64,000 nt of DNA from Macropodus opercularis (GCA_030770545.1 CM061096.1:15977501-16041500), one strand, 5' to 3'; positions 35,801 through 47,956 are shown, numbered from the stretch's first letter. Notes: generated from the letters alone by a model not told the origin. Numbers and translations: made by a program.

Positions 35801-38800
35801 CCCTTATTGTGTTTGTCCGAGCAGGTCTGGGTGGACACTACGTGCTTGATGAATATGGTGACAGAGATGTGAACTTCTCCATGATCTACACGTCAACACT
35901 GACGGCCAAGGTCAGTGACCGTCCATCACCCTCAGAGCCTCCGCGCTGCGTGATTATCCTTCATTTTCCTCCATTCAGTTTCCTCCATTCTTGTTCTGTC
36001 TTTCGCTAGTATGAGGTTCTGTGCGTCTTTGACACGTCACTAAATGCAACCATCGTGAACGACACGAACCCGGCCCTGCCGTGGAAAGGAGGACGTCTGC
36101 CCCTCGATGAACCTGAAGATCCGAACGGTAACACACGCACAACGAAGTGAAACTGTGGCTTTGGTCGCTCAGCTTTAGATCCAGGTTCATTAACACCGTG
36201 TCTGTTCATTTGTTTGCAGTTGTTAATTTGCAGGAGGTGATTCTGATTGTTCTGAGTGTCAGTGTTGTCGTGGTTACAGTCATCGCTCTCATCTTCTACA
36301 GGTAAACAGCAGAGATGTGTAGCTGTTGTATTACAGGTGCTAATTGCAGCGTGTTAGTACATTTATTTTAAAGAGATTTTAGGTTTGACTGTGCTTTAAC
36401 CTTCTTATGATAACGACACCTAGAGGATCTTTTCATTAGAGAGAAGATTAATAACATTTATATTCACAGTAGAACTCTGTAAATTTACTGTATATATAAA
36501 TAATCTTAGACAGAACAGAAAAGATCGTCTGCTGCAGAAGAAGTGGTCCCACATCGATCCGCACCTCATAGGTCCGCTGGACGAGAAGGAGGTTTCTCTG
36601 AAGGTAAACAGCCTGTTTCCTGTGTCTGTATCAAAGTCCCCCTCTGATGGTTCCCCATGTTTGAAGAGATGGCAGGTCATAAAGTCTGGTAACACAGTTT
36701 AGTATTTTACAGCAGATCATTTCATACCTAACAATACTTTATTATATATCATAAAAAGAATGAATGATCTAGTTTGAAAATTGTGAAACTGTAAAATACT
36801 CTGTTATACTACGTGTTCAGTGAGAATGGGTTGATTCTCTATTGCTCAGTGATATTAGACTTGAAGTCCGTTTATAACAATTGTTCTGCGTGTGATCGAA
36901 CAGATCGATGACGACAAGCGCAGGGACCGACCATACTACACCCACCGAGCCTGCTATGACAAGAAGGTATCAGCATTTAGTCATGAGGAACAAAAGACGA
37001 CGACGCGTAATCATTGTCTTCTTCATATGGGTCGTTGTTTGTTTTTCAGCCCGTTATCCTGAAAGAGCTGAAACACACGGATGGAAATTTCACGGAGACC
37101 CAGAGAATTGAGCTTAACATTGTAAGAAGCCTCTCTGTCTGTTTTTTATTTGCTTTTTTAACAGCTTAAAAACCCGAGAGTCCAACCGGTTTGTCTAGTT
37201 TCCCCTCTAAATCAAACACTTTGTCAACCTTTCCCATAATAATGGTCCAGATACTGGAAATGTTTGTCCAGCAGAACAGGCTTCTAAGGGAAAGGTTCAT
37301 GTTCCTGTCGTTGCCCTTGTGATAAAATCACAACCGAGTCTTTTAACCTTCCTGCTTCAGCTGCTGCGCATTGATTACTACAACCTGACGAAGTTCTACG
37401 GCACCGTGAAGTTTGACCACGGTGTGTTTGGGGTTTTCGAGCTCTGTCAGCGCGGATCCCTCAGGGTGAGATGCCAGTCGTCATCTACATATTTACTGAT
37501 AGACACAGTTGTCTTGACTTGACTTCACTGTTGACTCTCATTCACATTTTGCAGTTGTGTGTGATAAGATACATAGTTTAATGCCACTGATAAAGCTGAT
37601 GCTCGTAAACACACACAGACAAACCCTCTTTCCTCTCAGTACATCCTGAACGATAGGATCTCATACCCAGACGACACCTTCATGGACATGGAGTTTAAGA
37701 TATCGGTGATGTACGACATAGCAAAGGTACTGGTTGCATTCTTTGTTATCGCAGTAGTTGATGTACTTTATGGGTAGTTTGTTTAGCTCTTCACTGTGGG
37801 AAAGCTCCACCAGTGTCAGAGGGTTGTTCTGCTCCGTTCACCACTGTCCCGCCGTCTTCTCCAGGGAATGTCGTATCTTCACTCCAGCAACATTGTGGTG
37901 CACGGTCGCCTTAAATCTACCAACTGTGTGGTCGACAACCGCATGGTGGTCAAGATCACTGACTTTGGCTGGCACACCATCCTGAAGCCAGGCAGAGGTG
38001 AGGTTTTCACCGAGCCTGATTACTGGTCCGAACAGAAACAGCTGCTCAGCCTCGCTCCTCACTTCTCGTGTCCTCTCAGACGTGTGGACGGCCCCAGAGC
38101 ATCTTCGTAAAGGTGGTGTGTCCCAGAAGGGCGACGTCTACAGCTACGCCATCATTGCTCATGAGATTGTGAGGAGGCAAGCGCCGTTCTACACAGAGAG
38201 CTGCTCTGATCCCGAAGGTTGGTACAGTCGGAATATACACGCAGGACATTTTACATAAAGACGGGAAGGAACTGTAGAAAACTCTGTGACTGTCCGATCC
38301 TCCAGAGAAGATTCACAGGGTTCAGTATCCCAGTGGGATGAGCGTCTTCAGACCTGATCTCAACTTTGATGGAGCATCAGAGAAGGAGACTGAGGTAAAA
38401 GAGCTCATTTAAGGTAGCAGAGCTTCTGAAGAAAAGCGGTTTGGATTTATGTAAGTGACATTAACCGCAGAGTAAAGTCCGTGTGTGCGTTTGTGCACAG
38501 CTGTACGTGCTGATTAAGAACTGCTGGGATGAAGACCCAGAGCGGAGGCCAGATTTTAAGAAGATAGAGCTGACTCTGGGTAAGATTTTTAGGTAAGTCG
38601 GCGACGCACAACCATTTAAAGTCTAAACAAAATGATTCATGCTTCACTTTTCTATTGCAATAAATACATGAAGCCGTGACATTGGCAACACGTCTTCCTC
38701 CCACACAGCAACCTGCACAACCAAGCCACAGAGTCGTACATGGACAACCTGATCCGCCGCCTTCAGATGTACTCGAGGACTCTGGAGCGTCTGGTTGAGG

Positions 38801-40379
38801 AGAGGACGTCTCTGTACAAAGCGGAGAGGGACCGAGCGGATCGCCTCAACTTTATGCTGCTGCCTGGGTACGTTTGTGCCGAGCCGTTAATGTCATGCTA
38901 GCAGAACGCAGCGCTTGACGTAAGGTTCTTCGTTCTCCCTGCACCTTCTTAGCCCAGTGGTGCGTTCTCTGAAGGAGACTGGCAAAGTGGAGCCAGAGCT
39001 GTTTGAGGAGGTGACCATCTATTTCAGTGACATCGTGGGGTTCACCACCCTCTGCCACTACAGCACCCCCATGGAGGTGGTCGACATGCTCAACGACATC
39101 TACAAGAACTTTGACAGCATCCTCGACAACCACGATGTCTATAAGGTAGACACGCTGCTGGCTCCTAAACGAAAGTCCTGCTCGAAGCAATTTGACGTGA
39201 ATGTTTGTGTGTTTGTTGCCCCCGAGGTCGAGACAATCGGAGATGCGTACATGGTCGCCTCAGGTTTGCCCAAACGCAATGGCGACCGGCATGCGGTGGA
39301 CATCGCCCACATGGCCCTGGACATCCTGTCATTTGTAAGGACCTTCGAGCTGCAGCACATGCCCGGCATCCCGCTGTGGATCAGGATCGGGGTGCATTCA
39401 GGTAACAGAACTTCCACAGCTGAAACTGTTTGTACGCGTATGAACTTCAAAAATGAGAAACGTAAATAGGAGCCATTTAGAGACGTTTGTGCGTAGGACC
39501 ATGTGCAGCAGGAGTCGTCGGGAAGAAGATGCCTCGCTACTGTCTCTTTGGAGACACAGTCAACACTGCGTCACGCATGGAGTCCACGGGCCTACGTGAG
39601 AAACAAGGCGAGAGATTTGAAAGCTGTAATAGTGGAGGATGAGGGTTGGACTAATGTTCGTTTCACGTCGTCTTTTCAGCTCTGAGGATTCACGTGAGCC
39701 AGTCCACCATCAACATCCTGCAGAGGACAGACTGTAAGTTTGAGTATGAAGAGAGGGGAGAGACGTACCTGAAGGTGAGCTTTCATCCGTCCAAGCATTA
39801 TGTCAAGCAGTCAATGCAAGCTGCCATAAATAAAGCCGTCGCTCTGTGTGTGTGTCCATGTTGACCTGACCGCAGGGTAAAGGCAAAGAGATGACGTACT
39901 GGTTAAAGGGGGGGAAATACAAGCTGCCCACGCCACCAACAGCGTGAGTATAACCGTGATTTATTAAGAGGTGGAACTAAAGTTTCATTTATTTTAAATA
40001 TGGTGAATAAAACATTAGAGCTCTCCCCTAAAACTAAAAACGTTTCCTCAACCTTCTGCCTAAAAGCAGAATTAATGGCAGCGCTACTGTTGGACTGAAT
40101 TAGACATCAGGTACCTAATCAAGTGGCCAGTGACCTTCATGCATTTCATTCTTATCCTGATGTAACTGTCCCAGTGAGAACTTCCAGCTGCTGCAGCAGG
40201 ACCTGGCCGACATGATCGTGTTCAGTCTGGAGAAGCGTGGAGCTGGACGCAAGAGCTTCGAAAACAGAAACACCCTGTCCACCAAACTCCGGCGGCGGGA
40301 GACGACCAGCAGCGAGCAGTCAGACAACGCACCAGAGTACTTCCAAGTGGCCGTGGCTGACCCCAGCACCTACCTGTGA
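32870..40379 (+). CDS. gucy2c: guanylate cyclase C, guanylin receptor (27 exons)
   Basis: Single-pass receptor that makes cGMP from GTP when guanylin or uroguanylin binds its extracellular domain; in mammals it controls intestinal ion and fluid secretion. Exons: 32870-33074, 33906-34018, 34563-34630, 34717-34935, 35013-35131, 35211-35310, 35417-35528, 35604-35745, 35825-35910, 36010-36127, 36220-36301, 36510-36603, 36904-36966, 37050-37121, 37361-37465, 37640-37726, 37865-37997, 38080-38217, 38306-38394, 38501-38592, 38709-38867, 38953-39145, 39227-39401, 39497-39595, 39680-39774, 39876-39943, 40175-40379. All are in phase, giving 1076 residues (human 1073, also 27 exons). A hydrophobic signal (residues 7-20) precedes the ligand-binding domain, and the membrane segment is about 434-455. 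The kinase-homology domain has HGRLKSTN instead of catalytic HRD, as in this family. Cyclase metal residues Asp825 (FSDIVGF) and Asp869 (IGDAYM) are present. Confidence 0.97.
39146..39226 (+). other. gucy2c: 81-base in-frame, stop-free intron of gucy2c
   Basis: Intron 22 begins GTAGAC, a donor off consensus, and ends in CCCCGAG, an acceptor without CAG. Its length is 27 codons and it contains no stop in the gucy2c frame. Retention would insert 27 residues between HDVYK and VETIGDAY inside the catalytic domain. Confidence 0.8.
40109..40133 (-). repeat. transposon-end repeat (same family as 30253-30383)
   Basis: Read on the minus strand, it starts TCACTGGCCACTTGATTAGG, close to the terminal repeat of the MITE at 30253-30383. 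It is a single degraded end inside the last gucy2c intron. Confidence 0.6.
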
Positions 40380-41172
40380 TTAGGTGGGTTTCAGTCAGAC
40401 GGGACAGGTGGAGGGTTGCATGCTCGAAACCAGGTTGGACTCCAGTGTTACTGTTTAATCCACCTCATAAAAATCACCCTCATCCAAAATCAATGGTTAG
40501 TAATTGTGTCAGTGTTAAAGTAAATATCTTGTGTATAATTTGGTGGTAAAGCAGTAAATATAAAGGTTCGTTATTGTGCTGCCAGTTTTTATTATTTTTG
40601 ACATATTTATAGAATTAAGAAAGGAGCAAGGTAGTAAGCGAAACAAATACATGTACAATATATTTAACTATGTAGAACTGGGCGATATTTAAAAAATCTC
40701 TGGCATAAGTCAGGTATTGTAATTCCACCACGTGGGGGCGCCAGTGTCTCATTTGACCTCTGAACGCTTCGCGTGGATTTTTATTTCAAGCATCACTTGC
40801 CTTTGCTTGTGGATAGTAGCTCCCATCGTTTTCACATTTGCAACCACGTGGTGGATTCACTTAAACATATGTGTATTTCAGATCTTATCAGTTAGTTGTT
40901 AGCAGCGCTGCCTCCGTTTCAAAGTATCCAAAGATTTGGAGTTTTTGCATTTTATTAAACTGTGTTTGAAAAATAGCACAAGATTCAGAGCAATTGTCTG
41001 AATATTTGGTCCAAACGGTGCAGAGGAAAAGAACAGAATAAAAACCATAAAAACATGGTAGAAAACACTGAAACCCAAAGTCTGGATTTAAACGGAGGAA
41101 ACCCCACCACAGCGAGTGCAAAGTGCAGAGGATGCAGGGAAGAAGCTGAGGCCCCGCCCACCCACCCGACCC
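40380..41172. other. convergent 3' regions of gucy2c and tnfrsf13c
   Basis: No coding sequence. A minus-strand AATAAA at 40951-40956 would serve tnfrsf13c and a plus-strand AATAAA at 41037-41042 could serve gucy2c, which would make the two 3' UTRs overlap by about 90 bases. Confidence 0.4.
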
Positions 41173-42478
41173 CTAGACCGTCTTAGTCGTGACCAAGGCA
41201 GTGCCGCCCAGCTCTGTGGCAGGAAGTGGGATCTTGTGTTCACTCACTGTGCCGCACGCAGGCAGCCCCGTGCACCCGTTCGCCTGCACCGTGGGGCCCC
41301 TGCAGGTGGCGACGCCCTGCTCCCAGCCCGAGCCCACGCGGGCCCCCAGGTACAGGTGAGGACAGGGGGTCGGGGCCTCGGCTGCCACACTGCACATCCC
41401 TGCGTGGCCGTTTGTCTTTGAAAGCGGAGGCAGGGTGGTGGCAGGCGGCTCTTTCTGAAGAGGTTCCCGCGCTGGCTCTGGGTCCTCTGCAACACAAACA
41501 GCGGCAGCACATGCCACGAAGAGAGAGAGCGTTAGATGTCAGGCACCAGTGAAGGAGGACGAGCTGAGCCGACACCAGGCATAATGTGACCTCCCAGCGA
41601 CATAGTGCTTTAATGACAAACCGTTCACCGTTGAAAGGTTGAGCGTAGCTAAAATATCATTTATCTGCAGACGCCTGCGTGACATCACGCGTAAAATGAT
41701 GTTTCACCCTCTCTAATCTACTTGCATTCCTGGTTGTCCAGCGGATAAAAGCTCTATTGACACTCACTCAGTGAGGACAAACGTGTGCTGCTGATAAACT
41801 GCTCAAGCTTTTTATTTAAGCTCCAGAAGATTAAACTCGTCGTCGTCCTCATCAAGTCAGTTTGTCAGTTTAGTCATTTGTTGGGTCTAACTAACGGATG
41901 TGTGTTCAGACCAGAATAGCGGGACTGACCCAAGGGACGACTGAGAAGAGAACAGAAACTGTGGAGTTTCTACTGTGAAGAACGTCACACTCCATCACCT
42001 GCCTGGCTGCAACCCCACTTCCTCCACCCGGTCTCAGATCCCCCTGCTTACAGAGAAGAGGCCTGGCACAGTCTAGTGTCGCCCTTCTTACCGGGGGGGC
42101 CGCTGAGTCGGGTCTGTCGCCTGTATATGATGAGCCACACGGCCAGAGCCAGGACGGATCCGACGGTGACCAGCCCCACGATGGCGCACAGAGCCGGACT
42201 CAGCCCCAGCCTCACAGAGTCGGCCCGGTCAGCGGCACCGACGGGGTCCGTTCTGAGCCCAGTTCCTCTGACAGGGCTCAGAACAACCAGGGGTGGATCT
42301 GAGGAGAACAGGCAGATTCACACAGTTCGCAGCTCTGCTCTTCCTTATCCCTGCCTCCTCTGCTACAACACTCGGTTCAGTGAGACTCACCCGTTTGTGT
42401 GGCAGCCTCGGCTCTGGGCAAACAGACGCCAACCAGGACGTCATACTTCTGTCCGTCCGAACATTTCCTCTTGTCCAT
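41173..42478 (-). CDS. tnfrsf13c: BAFF receptor (TNFRSF13C), 3 exons
   Basis: BAFF-R is a type III membrane receptor (no signal peptide) that carries the B-cell survival signal of BAFF. Exons in transcript order are 42478-42391, 42298-42092 and 41486-41173; phases match and give 202 residues (human 184). Residues 6-19 (CSDGQKYDVLVGVC) form the reduced cysteine-rich domain. YDVL occupies the place of FDLL in human BAFF-R, the ligand-contact loop. The membrane segment is about 66-88 (ALCAIVGLVTVGSVLALAVW and following residues), then RRQTR. The C-terminus is IPLPATELGGTALVTTKTV, which corresponds to the human TRAF3-binding tail (PVPATELGSTELVTTKT). That tail separates it from BCMA and TACI. The cytoplasmic part has several extra cysteines. 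Human TNFRSF13C is also on 22q13. Confidence 0.93.
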
Positions 42479-43950
42479 GGCTGGAAGCAGAGTGAGCGAC
42501 GAGGAAGTCCGCTGCAGCGCTACCCTCCTCTGAGCTCGTGTTTGTGACAGGAACCAGAAAGAGAAAGAAGCGAGATGTGACACACGGAGGAGGGAGGATT
42601 TATTAAATGACTGCAGGGCTGCAAAGCGCCTCACAGACGTTTCAGTTCCTCCATTTCATAGGAAAGACTGAATCACTACACGCGTCCCCAGGGCACAGAG
42701 ACAATTTAACTGTTGTAGTGGCCAAGCCTAAGCTCAAAGCCACTGAGATGCTGCTAAACGAAACTTTTGTTTGAATATATGACAGTCCGCCTTATTTCTC
42801 AGTTGAAATGACTTTTATTCTCACCACAGATTGACCAGTCTTATGGATAAACGGTGATATGTGTCCATACAAGTTCTTTTATTCCCAGAAGCTGAGCTGA
42901 GCTGAGCTGAGCTGAGCTGAGCTGAGCTGAGCGATCCGTAGCGACCCAAAACTGTTTGTCCTCCGTGTAGCAACACCTGGTTGCCTGTTCATGGTTCCCA
43001 CCTTTATAGTGTATCGCCAATTACAAACACCAACCCCTAGTGGTTAAAAGTTAATTACAATACGCACAAACAACCCAAATGGCTCCTACAACTGTGTTTC
43101 AGAAACCTAAACAGCAACGAGGTCCTGACCTTCAGACTGGCCCCAATAGTTCAAGGCAACTGAAGCTTGTTTGTTCGGAGCCATAAGACCCAAGTCAAAC
43201 ATTTGGCCACATGAGTAAAAAAAACATTTAAATAAAAAAAGTTTCAGTTCATGTCAGCGTCTTTGTGGGGGACTATTTTAACGTGTGATCAGTTTTCTGT
43301 GGTGACGAAAACATGACCTCATTGACCTTTCGTCCTCCTCCCTGGTTGTCGCTCGTTTCTCTCTGGTGGTGTTTGAGCTTCCGGATCTCCTTCGTCACCT
43401 CCTCTTTCCCTGTTCTTCTCTCCTCTCCTGTTTTCTCTCCACCAATCAGAAGCCGACTCCACACCTGAGGGTATTAGAAGGCAACTCACAGAGTTTGTGG
43501 CAGTTTGGTCTTGTGCTCTGTGTTAATACTGGATTGTTTGTTTCTTAATTCTGTGATGCATTTAAATCCAGTTTCTAACCTTGTTTTTCTTAGTGCTGCT
43601 GCTTGTGTTGCTGCTTCTCAGGCTAAAGCCTGGGCTTGTTTTTGCTGATTCCGTTATTTCTCCGTGGTTTATGGTGCTGTTGGTTGTTAACGGCGTCTGA
43701 ATGCCTCGAGTCAGTCTTTTTTCTGGCTCCTCCCTTAGTTGATTCATTTTTGTTGATTAACTCGGGGAATCTGATTTGGTTTGCATGTTGTCGCTTGAAT
43801 CTGAAGCTACAGTGTTCTGGTTTGTTTGTTGGGTCAGCAGCCATCTCTGTCTTAATAAAATGGCGCAGTAATTGCTCCGTGCTGGGTCACGTTGTGCAAC
43901 TTGAATCTGAGCACAGTCGAGTCCAAACCGATTAAAGACACACAGCACGG
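42479..43950. other. tnfrsf13c-plbd1 gap with pentamer repeat
   Basis: The tnfrsf13c 5' region is followed by about 1.4 kb without recognisable exons. It contains (GCTGA)8 at 42891-42932. From about 43320 to 43860 the plus strand is T-rich and looks like an old repeat tail, but no family could be assigned. Confidence 0.4.
42891..42932. repeat. (GCTGA)8 pentanucleotide repeat
   Basis: Eight uninterrupted GCTGA units, each spanning an AGCT with its neighbour, lie about 410 bases upstream of the tnfrsf13c start codon. Confidence 0.95.
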
Positions 43951-44437
43951 CTACAAGTAGAGAACTTTAATTTAAAAAATGAAAAAACAGCATGAAACCA
44001 AACGAAACCCAGGTTTACACAAAAACCCAAACCTGACATTTTCAGTTTGCTCAGCATAACAAATCACAGAGAGAAGATCAACAGCCCTGAGTAGGTCATT
44101 GCACCGATTGTTTCATTGAGGATCAAAATGATAGTGTTTGCATGCAATAAGCCTGAGCAGCGTTAAAGACGGCACCGGCAGTGATTCAGCGCTCGCATTC
44201 TGCTCGTCAGAGGAATCAGTTACTCCAGTGACTACTCGTATGAAACATTACTGCTTCTACTCTATTCCAGGGTCAATCATTCACCCAGAGAAACTGCTTT
44301 AAAACATTACATGTTCAGTAACAGATCAACATGTTGCTGGGACGTAATTTTGATCGTTAGGCGCCAGGTGAAATAAAACTGTAAACTCTAAAAACGAGGA
44401 CATTGAGAAATGTCTGCACTGAGCTCGTCAACACGCC
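43951..44437 (-). other. plbd1: probable plbd1 3' UTR
   Basis: Sequence following the plbd1 stop codon. ATTAAA on the minus strand near 43966 is a possible poly(A) signal. Confidence 0.4.
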
Positions 44438-47400
44438 TCATGGCTCAAAGAGAAGAGGCTGCATCTTGACAAAGGTGAAGTTGTAGAACCGCGGCAGACC
44501 CTGGTGGCTGATGCTGCTGAATTTATCCCAAGAAAACGGCCAGAGCCCGTCCTGTGTGGTCGGCCCGTTCACCGCCTCGGCTTCGAAGGCTCCGGCCATT
44601 TCATAATCAGTCACCTGGACGGAGAACGATGTCAAATCTGAGCAAAGCCAACGTGACGCCGGTTAGCGCAGCGTGTTTCTAGCTTTACCTTGGTGTCGTA
44701 ACAGCCGTCTGGCGATGGGCTCCTTGCCTGCAGGTCCTCACGGCAGCAGATGGACTTACAGGGGTCACCTTTCGAGTACGGATCCTTCTTGTAGGCTGAA
44801 AACAAGCAAAGAAAAATGTGTAAAGTAAATATGAGACAGACTGTGTCTACGTGTTTGTTGAGACCAAAGCTGCAGTGAAATCAACTCCTTCAGCTGATAA
44901 ATCTAACCAATGCAGACAACAGGGTGCAGGGTCCAGTGGATAAAGACAATGAGACAACACACCGTTGAACCTCATGATATGCTTCAAAGAGTCCAGGTCC
45001 GTGACACCAGCCTGGTCACGGCGGAAGATTTTGGCTCTGGGACAGAGATCGTACGAGAAGTCGTCACCGTACTCCTTCCACATTTTCTCGTAACCGCTCA
45101 GCGCGTAGATCTTCTGGTGGAAAGGAATGTTGTAGGACGGCCAGTAACCTGCCGTAAACGCACACGGTGAGAAGGAAGGAATCTACGCGTGGGATCTGCT
45201 GGGAAGGACTCGCTACCTCTGCGCAGAGCCCGTGTCTGGTCCGAGTACTCCACCAGTCCCGGGATCTGCTCCACCACAGTCAGCGCGCCGACATCGACGC
45301 TGTGCCTCAGCTTCACTTTGCTCCGGTCCAGCACCATGTACTGGTTGTTGTACGTCCCTGAGAAGTGGAGCACGTTGGTGAAACTCATCCTTTACCCGAC
45401 TTACAGTTTCTCTGCATGCATCACTGTGAGCCACTCACCAGAGTTGTACCTAGCGAAGGTCTTGGCCCACTCTTCCCCAGTATGAGCCAGACTGTGAGCC
45501 AGTCTGACTCTCTGCCACGCCAGCAGGCTGTTGGGGGTGATTGTGTGATAAAGGGACATGTTGAAGACGTTGTTGGTGGTTTGAGTCATCATCAAACCAC
45601 TGCCCAGGAGGTAGAAGTCATCCAGAGACACCAGGAAACCTAAAGGAGAGATCAGCAGAATGGCTCCTGAAGTCGTCCAAAGTCAGACAAACCGAATTCA
45701 TGGCTTCTTTGCTCTCTGGTGTTAATTCACACCAGGGTAGCTGCTGAAGGACAGTTTCCCCGTAGCCGCGTGGGGCTCGGCGATGCGGAAATCCCAGTGT
45801 TTGTAGATTCGCATGGTGGCAGCGTACGTGTACCAGCTGGAGTGGGCAAACAGGAGGTTCTCGAAGCCTGGCAGCATCTGAGGAGAGGTGACAAATAGAC
45901 AATTTACTCAGTATGAACAAACAAATACACTTTATCATGTGGGTCTTTGTTGACAGGTTGTTCCACCGGTTTGACACTCAGGAAGATCATTTGACCTCTG
46001 ACCTTGATGAGGGCGGAGCAGTGTCCCATCCCTGGACGTTTGTACTTTCCAAGCGGGGGATTGGCAGAGGGGACGATTGCTGGGATCAGATCCAACAAGT
46101 CTCCCACCGCATTCAGGAACTGGACGTCAAACAGGGTCAGCGGCTGTGGGAAGATCAGGCAAGCAGCTGTTGCTAAGGAAACCAATGATGAGCTCAGTGT
46201 GAGGTCAGGTCTGTCTCCTCTGTCCACTCACCCCGAGCTGCTCAAGGCAGATGGCAGAGGTTTAACTTTCATTCTGAGAACTGAACCACACACCGCACAG
46301 ACCTTTTCAAATTAGGCAACATGTTTTCTGCAGAATTCTTTCCCATTAACAAGTAGAGGTAAATATGAGACATGTGATCACAAGTTGCATTTGCATCAGA
46401 GGTTCCTCATTTTATATCCAGCAGAGCTGCACTTACAGTTTTCAGATTGAAGTTGACAAACCCCTGACAATGATGCAACCGGTCCTGAACGCACCACAGG
46501 GTTCTTCTGTCTTGTGTTTCGGTATGTGCATAGCTCTCAGAGTAAATATGCTAAGTTGCACCTTTTTGCCTTGTTTCTTGGCCCAGTCCGCCACCCCTGC
46601 CTGCAGCCCGTCCACCTGGGCCACGATGTAGCCTGCGTGTTTCCACAGAGGGTCAGAGCTCCTGTTCAGTTTCACCTGCTGTCTGACCCACGTGTCCTGC
46701 TTCCTGCGAGTACAAGCAGTATTCACTTTAAAAGCGGCGTCAGCGGGATGTGACGGAGACGGTCGCGTGCTTTCTGTGGCTGCTGGGGTTTACGTTATTC
46801 ACAAGAAGGACAGAAGAGACTCACGCCATGAAGCTCTTCACCTCCAGGAGAACCTTGGGATCGTGGATGAGCTGAGGGTACATGTTGGTGTAGTGATCCA
46901 TTATCTGCCTGGACACAGACAACGTGCATCATCTAATCACCCGTCGTTTTACCGTTGGTCAGATGGTTGAGTGGCACAGAGCTTATGAACGTTAGAGAGA
47001 CTCCGTATATTGACACCTACTGGGCGGTGAGGAAGCCTTCCAGGTAGCCGGCCAGGAAGAAGGTGAGCTCGTCTGTCTCGGGGGTTTTTCCATAGCCTGC
47101 ACGGATCTCCAGGACGCTCCAGCCTGTGCTGAACAGGGTGCTGTTCAGGTACCCGTACGCATCGCCCTCCGTCTCCAGAACCCCTTCCTTCAGCTGGACG
47201 GTCTTGTGTTGAGAATCCCAGTACACGGTGGCTGCAATCAGCTCTGGGAGGAAGCAGAACAGGTCAAATCTCACAAACCTAGCAACTACTAATGATACTG
47301 CTTTATTAATACAATACTGCTATGTGCATAATACAAGTTACACATCAAATTCTCACTTAATGGTAAAATATACTTTTATCTAATGTGGAAAAGTTTCTAC

Positions 47401-47709
47401 ACGAGCTTCTGTTAATACAGTTTAATGGATACATGAAACTGAAAGTTGAACTAACTATTATCGGTGAGAAGAAACCTGTAAACAACATATTAACTACATT
47501 TAAATGATATTTACAGCAACTGGCAGAAAGTGACTGACACTGACACTAAACAGCCTGTTGACAAACAATCGGTGTTTGTTGAATCCTGACAAATAAAGTC
47601 ACTGGATCCTCATCGCACCGCGTGATTTGACCAACTTACTGTCTGCGGCGGCGAAGGACGCGGCCACGTTTAGCAACAGCAGCGCGTTGAGCCCCGGCGC
47701 TAAAAACAT
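44438..47709 (-). CDS. plbd1: phospholipase B-like 1 (11 exons)
   Basis: Secreted or lysosomal N-terminal-nucleophile amidase-like hydrolase; human PLBD1 removes fatty acids from phospholipids. Exons in transcript order: 47709-47640, 47243-47021, 46908-46825, 46703-46562, 46143-46003, 45877-45733, 45639-45439, 45357-45217, 45148-44963, 44795-44689, 44614-44438. They join in phase to 538 residues (human 553, also 11 exons). The N-terminus MFLAPGLNALLLLNVAASFA is a signal peptide. Cys215 in GMGHCSALIK is the conserved cysteine expected to become the nucleophile after self-cleavage. Other signatures are AGYLEGFLTAQQ, QFLNAVGDLLDLIP, HSSWYTYAA, KYNSGTYNNQYMVLD and the late Cys pairs CKSICC and DGCYDT. 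N-glycosylation sequons are visible (e.g. NSTL, NMSL). In human, PLBD1 is next to GUCY2C; here tnfrsf13c lies between them. Confidence 0.96.
47244..47639 (-). other. plbd1 intron 1
   Basis: AT-rich 396-base intron directly after the signal-peptide exon. Nothing else was recognised. Confidence 0.85.
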
Positions 47710-47947
47710 TGTGCGTAAAAACCAATAAAGGCGACAACGTGTCCGTCAGAAGCGTCTCGGTCGTGGAGGAAACCAGCTGGTTCGGGGAGAAGGGAAAGTC
47801 CGGGTCTGCAGGAGCGTTTCCCTGATTGGTTGTGGCCGAAGGAAACGGGAACAACGCACCGCGGATCCGCCCGCAGAGAGCAGCAGAGCGCACGACGGAG
47901 CCGGGACGCAGACGGGACGCGGCTCGGAACCTGGAGGAGGACGGAGC

Positions 47948-47951
47948 AAAA
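47948..47951 (-). terminator. RNA polymerase III terminator of tRNA-Arg
   Basis: TTTT on the minus strand, six bases downstream of the tRNA 3' end. Confidence 0.7.
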
Positions 47952-47956
47952 GGCTC

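Noticed and set aside
43320..43860. T-rich stretch suspected to be a LINE tail
   Set aside because: No reverse transcriptase fragment, target duplication or repeat unit could be identified, so no mobile element is claimed.
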